Of a stretch of DNA of 64,000 nt, positions 60,421 to 64,000 are shown piece by piece. Position 1 is the stretch's first letter. Each line of letters starts with the position of its first letter. The DNA is from Amphiduros pacificus (lineage: Eukaryota; Annelida; Polychaeta; Phyllodocida; Hesionidae): NCBI GenBank assembly GCA_949316495.1, contig OX439009.1, forward strand, positions 36,901,155-36,965,154, given 5' to 3'. Position numbers and translations under genes: made by a program. The notes beneath the pieces were generated by a model that searched no databases, had not been told where the DNA came from, and worked only from the letters and a program-made list of their open reading frames with translations.

Positions 60421-60869
60421 AAATGGCAGCCTCCTTGACAACTTAGTGAAAGCTATTAGATTTTTTAAAAAATCACAAATTTTGTGCATGAAATATTGCA
60501 TTGGTAACATGATAATGATTTACAAAATATTAATGAATATCTCATCAAAACTGAATTGGGATCTTGTATGGAAAACCATAACCTGGTTGCTTGTTGTACT
60601 TAATCTCAGTTCATGTGTTTTCATTCAAGTCAGCAGAGCTATCAACCCATGGGGTTATGTTTTATGTTTAATGCTTAAGTTGAATATTACAGGAGGGACA
60701 TGTCTAATAATGTTTAAGATTTTTTTTGAAGGTCCTATTTGACAAGATTATGAAATTCTATTTGTTGTAATACTCAATTTTGTTGTAAAGCCCAGATTTT
60801 GATGCATATGTCGACCAACATTCAGTGTTCAGCCGCCAGTGGTTACCGCTCACAAAGATTGGTAACCTA

Positions 60870-61527
60870 TGGACTGGTGCCGCCCTCTGTGTATCCACTC
60901 GGTGGAGGACCAGTCCAGGTAACCACTAGACTGGTGCCGCCCTCTGTGTATCCACTTGGCGGGGGACCAGTCCAGGTAACCACTAGACTGGTGCCGCCCT
61001 TTGTGTATCCACTCGGCGGGGGACCAGTCCAGGCAACCACTAGACTGGTGCCGCCCTCTGTGTATCCACTCGGCGGAGGACCAGTCCAGGCAACCACTAG
61101 ACTGGTGCCGCCCTCTGTGTATCCACTCGGCGGAGGACCAGTCCAGGCAACCATTAGACTGGTGCCGCCCTCTGTGTATCCACACTGCGGGGGACCAGTC
61201 TAGGCAACCACTAGACTGGTGCCGCCCTCTGTGTATCCACTCGGCGGAGGACCAGTCCAGGCAACCACTAGACTGGTGCCGCCCTCTGTGTATCCACACT
61301 GCGGGGGTCCAGTCTAGGCAACCACTAGACTGGTGCCGCCCTCTGTGTATCCACTCGGCGGAGGACCAGTCCAGGCAACCACTAGATTGCGGGGGACCAG
61401 TCTAGGCAACCACTAGATTGGTGCCGCCCTCTGTGTATCCACTCGGCGGAGGACCAGTCCAGGCAACCACTAGACTGGTGCCGCCCTCTGTGTATCCACA
61501 CCGCAGGGGACCAGTCTAGGCAACCAC
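60870..61527. repeat. 57-bp minisatellite (about 12 units) made of a mini inverted repeat
   Basis: The units start at 60872, 60929, 60986, 61043, 61100, 61157, 61214, 61271 and 61328 (counted at GACTGGTG), then a truncated copy and two further ones. Each is TAGACTGGTGCCGCC, CTCTGTGTATCCAC, a variable middle and GGGGACCAGTC(C/T)A, plus a spacer such as GGCAACCAC. Because 57 is divisible by 3, stop-free frames arise on both strands; they are not genes. Confidence 0.95.
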
Positions 61528-61865
61528 GATTACAACTTGAATGATGTGTGAGTGCGTTCGCGCCAATTCAACTATTAAATCCCCAACAACTATTCTTACG
61601 AACGATTATATTCAAAAGCGGATATTTTGTTTTAATAGAATAACACACTACGTGTTAGACCCTAAAGAGATATTGACGTAAAACGTGCAGAGTGCAACAA
61701 AACGTGCAGCCACCACACAGTTTACCTGGCCAGCACTATCACAACGCGCATTCCCCACGTGTTTTCGTCGCATCCTGGAGTAATTATCCAAGGTCGCATC
61801 TTTAGTATTCGAGTTCGCAAAAGTGCCCAATTATCGCCCACTGACGTCACGGCCCTGGGGGGACC
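61528..61865. promoter_or_regulatory. CpG-richer, promoter-like stretch
   Basis: CpG-containing sequence with CACGTG (about 61757-61762) and TGACGTCA (about 61842-61849). No gene start is recognised on either strand. It may serve a gene outside the window or be part of repeat DNA. Confidence 0.3.
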
Positions 61866-62644
61866 GGTGAAGTCATAGAGAACCGCATCAGTTTTTTCTC
61901 GCTGCACGTGCTGATCAATGACGTCATGTCAATTGCTGGCACGTGCACGAGGCGATTACGTAACTCAAATATGATGTACAAGAGATGAAACAAGCTTTTC
62001 AGGAATTTCTCACTGTAGAGCATACAGAGCATTATGAATGGTGTGCTTTGCACAGCAGACGCAAAATACAAAGATAAAACAATTCCAGAGAAAAATATTC
62101 AAAAATATTAAATATATTCCATGTTTTTGTCAACTTTCTTGGCTGCAGAAAATTCAGATCACTTTTGTGCCCGGAAGTCAGTCTTCTCACGTGCATGCTA
62201 AATCTTGATTGGCGAGTTGAAAATATTTGAATGTTGTGGGTATTGTTTTGATTGACCTCACGTGAAAATGCATTGTGACGTTATATAACTCCTTCAGCTA
62301 CCAATTACTTCCGGGCACCAAAGTGATCTGAATTTTTGTTGATGCCATACCTCTGACTTTGGAACAATATAAAGGAACATTCCTGATATATTTTTGGAAT
62401 ATTAAAATCACAGACCAGAAGCTAATTCATTTTAGAAGATGGCTAGATACACATTTGGAGGGAAAGCAATCGTTTGCACAGTTTACAACATCACCTGCCT
62501 CGAAAGGTCAGGAAATGCATAGATTTTTGTTTCCTCTCTTGATATATCATCATATTTGCGTACGCATCGATATCCCTGCACGTGCAGTGGTCCACGTGCT
62601 GTGAGAGCTGGCTGGAAGCTAATGCGGTTCTCTATGGGTGAAGT
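61866..62644. mobile_element. 763-bp non-autonomous hAT-like DNA element with 8-bp TSD
   Basis: The element is 61874-62636, with inverted ends CATAGAGAACCGCAT and ATGCGGTTCTCTATG. It is flanked by a perfect 8-bp direct repeat GGTGAAGT (61866-61873, 62637-62644). An 8-bp duplication is the hallmark of the hAT superfamily. It carries several CACGTG and TGACGTCA motifs and a second inverted pair at 62149-62336. No transposase is visible. Confidence 0.75.
62149..62336. repeat. Inner inverted repeat (AAAATTCAGATCACTTT ends)
   Basis: The left end AAAATTCAGATCACTTT, then GTGCCCGGAAGT, is mirrored on the right by ACTTCCGGGCACCAAAG and TGATCTGAATTTT with one mismatch, a 188-bp span. It is either a nested MITE or the inner part of the hAT-like element. 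No separate target duplication was seen. Confidence 0.55.
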
Positions 62645-62801
62645 CGTATCGTAAAATTCTTACAAGATTTCAAGCCAGAGTCAGGTGTTTGCATACGATC
62701 TTAGCAGCAATTATCTCTGTACACTGACAGTCAAATTATTTTCATTTTCTCACAAGATATTGAATTAAATTTAACAAATATTTTACTCCAGTTTCACCGG
62801 A

Positions 62802-62840
62802 ATGGCGGCCGCTTGGTCACGTGACCCCTAGTCACGTGAT
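62802..62840. promoter_or_regulatory. ATGGCGGC next to two CACGTG boxes
   Basis: ATGGCGGC (62802-62809), the palindrome GGTCACGTGACC (62815-62826) and a second GTCACGTGAT (62831-62840) lie within 39 bp. It resembles the RYBP/YAF2 promoter module. No adjacent gene is recognised. Confidence 0.4.
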
Positions 62841-62844
62841 CATT

Positions 62845-63503
62845 GACGTTGTAGATTTGCTGGGCAATGGCGTGTGACCGAAGCTGCCCACCAAAAACGT
62901 CACAAGGATATTAACGCTGCTCTCCAAGACCAAACAGCAGTCACGGCCAAAATGACACTTTGAGTAAAAGAGCAAAAAGCATTTCAAACACAGCCGTGCT
63001 TTCAATAACCCTTCCCAGACCATAAGCATGATATGAATCGGATACGAGAGTCACTATTGAATACATTTATGACTCTTCTCGAATGCCAAGCTTGGTATAT
63101 ACTTAAAATGATCATTTCGGAAATGTTCACAAATATTACAAAAAGCGATGGCCAACACAAACATTGGCCTATGTTTAATAATGTTTAAATCAACTATCAT
63201 TAAAGATTCCCATGATAATCTCAATATATAATTTCATTTATGTCTCATATTACTTTGTAAATTCATCTTTTATCTGATAAGGTAGTTCAAGTTTTCTAAA
63301 CATAAATGTTTAAATACCGCTGTAATCCGCCAGATGAAATGCTTATTAGACTTTGGAAGATTTATACTTCCGCATTAATCAGTGACACAAAACAATGTCC
63401 AATATGTTCTTAACATAAATGATAAGAAAATACAATGTGTCCCAATCAGACAAAAGGATAAGTTCTAATCTGAAACTTTACTGAAGTACCATATAGAATT
63501 ATC

Positions 63504-63507
<4 letters not shown>
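62845..63507. other. Unassigned DNA with a partial dispersed repeat
   Basis: At about 63110-63165, GAAATGTTCACAAATATTAC followed by AAAAAGCGATGGCCAACAC matches the 53647-53860 family. Otherwise nothing is seen. Confidence 0.4.
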
Positions 63508-63730
<223 letters not shown>

Positions 63731-64000
63731 TAAATTAGATGCTACAACACTATCAGGTAGTCCGAATATAAAATATAAAATGATTATCTTGAAGCACCTA
63801 TTTAGTTTTTGGCCGATGTCCTGTTATCAGTGAAACGATAAAATGATAACCTTATTATATCAAATAATATAGCATACAACTATCTTGGATCATCTTAATA
63901 ACAAGCTTAAGAATCTTAAACATAATTCGTCATGTCTCGCTCCTCTTTCAATTGCATTGAAATAACATTCAGCACATATAATGCTTTATTTATCTTTGAT

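Noticed and set aside
60356-60742. 128-codon frame
   Set aside because: It starts inside a dispersed repeat copy and reads AT-rich DNA as random hydrophobic residues.
60799-61405. Open frames of 95-149 codons on both strands in the 57-bp repeat
   Set aside because: 57 is a multiple of three and the unit happens to lack stops in several frames; the peptides are mere 19-residue repeats.

Overview
The window is eukaryotic nuclear DNA from an animal, most likely a marine invertebrate. It is AT-rich, its genes have GT-AG introns, and it carries tRNA-derived SINE-like, MITE-like and satellite DNA. The phylum cannot be fixed from sequence alone: a mollusc, hemichordate or similar would fit, judging by the style of the repeats. 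Three host protein genes can be supported. (1) CDPF1, a small Cys-rich DPF-motif protein, lies on + with exons at 1791-1912, 24547-24655, 25259-25342 and 26179-26208. (2) A complete RYBP/YAF2 gene, a Polycomb PRC1 subunit that also binds YY1, lies on - with exons at 39530-39546, 38983-39105, 34573-34704 and 33507-33771. (3) A zinc-finger gene with eleven C2H2-type fingers lies on + at about 54873-57407. CDPF1 and RYBP/YAF2 converge on a repeat-poor interval at 28.2-33.5 kb.

Layout. 1-1790: CDPF1 upstream DNA with a foldback, a mini-inverted repeat, a CACGTG/ATGGCG module and an AT palindrome with a CRE. 1791-26552: CDPF1. About 98.7% of its first intron is a 22.3-kb minisatellite of 25-bp units plus a 15-bp variant, organised in higher-order repeats. 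Intron 2 holds a TTAA-flanked MITE, and the stop codon lies in the first unit of another minisatellite. 27.3-28.17 kb: two dispersed repeats, one a tRNA-derived SINE. 33.5-39.7 kb: RYBP/YAF2, with a 611-bp inverted-repeat element in an intron and a compact promoter holding a perfect YY1 motif. 39967-49389: a 9.4-kb foldback transposon with identical 204-bp terminal inverted repeats and a 9-bp target duplication. Its arms are opposed arrays of a 178-bp satellite. 49.4-50.0 kb: a G-tract-bounded repeat. 50-54.7 kb: microsatellites and unassigned DNA. 54.8-58.9 kb: the zinc-finger gene and its 3' UTR. 58.9-64 kb: a 22-bp tandem repeat, a nuclear-receptor-motif-rich repeat, a 57-bp minisatellite built from a mini-inverted repeat, a hAT-like 763-bp element with an 8-bp target duplication, a CACGTG-rich promoter-like stretch and a 166-bp AT palindrome.

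The main discoveries are three. The CDPF1 intron has been taken over by a satellite whose unit looks like a branchpoint, a pyrimidine tract and an AG. The foldback transposon has satellite arms. And that transposon places dozens of YY1-core motifs about 0.4 kb upstream of the gene for a YY1/PRC1 cofactor. Very long open frames across the minisatellites are by-products of stop-free repeat units and are not annotated as genes.
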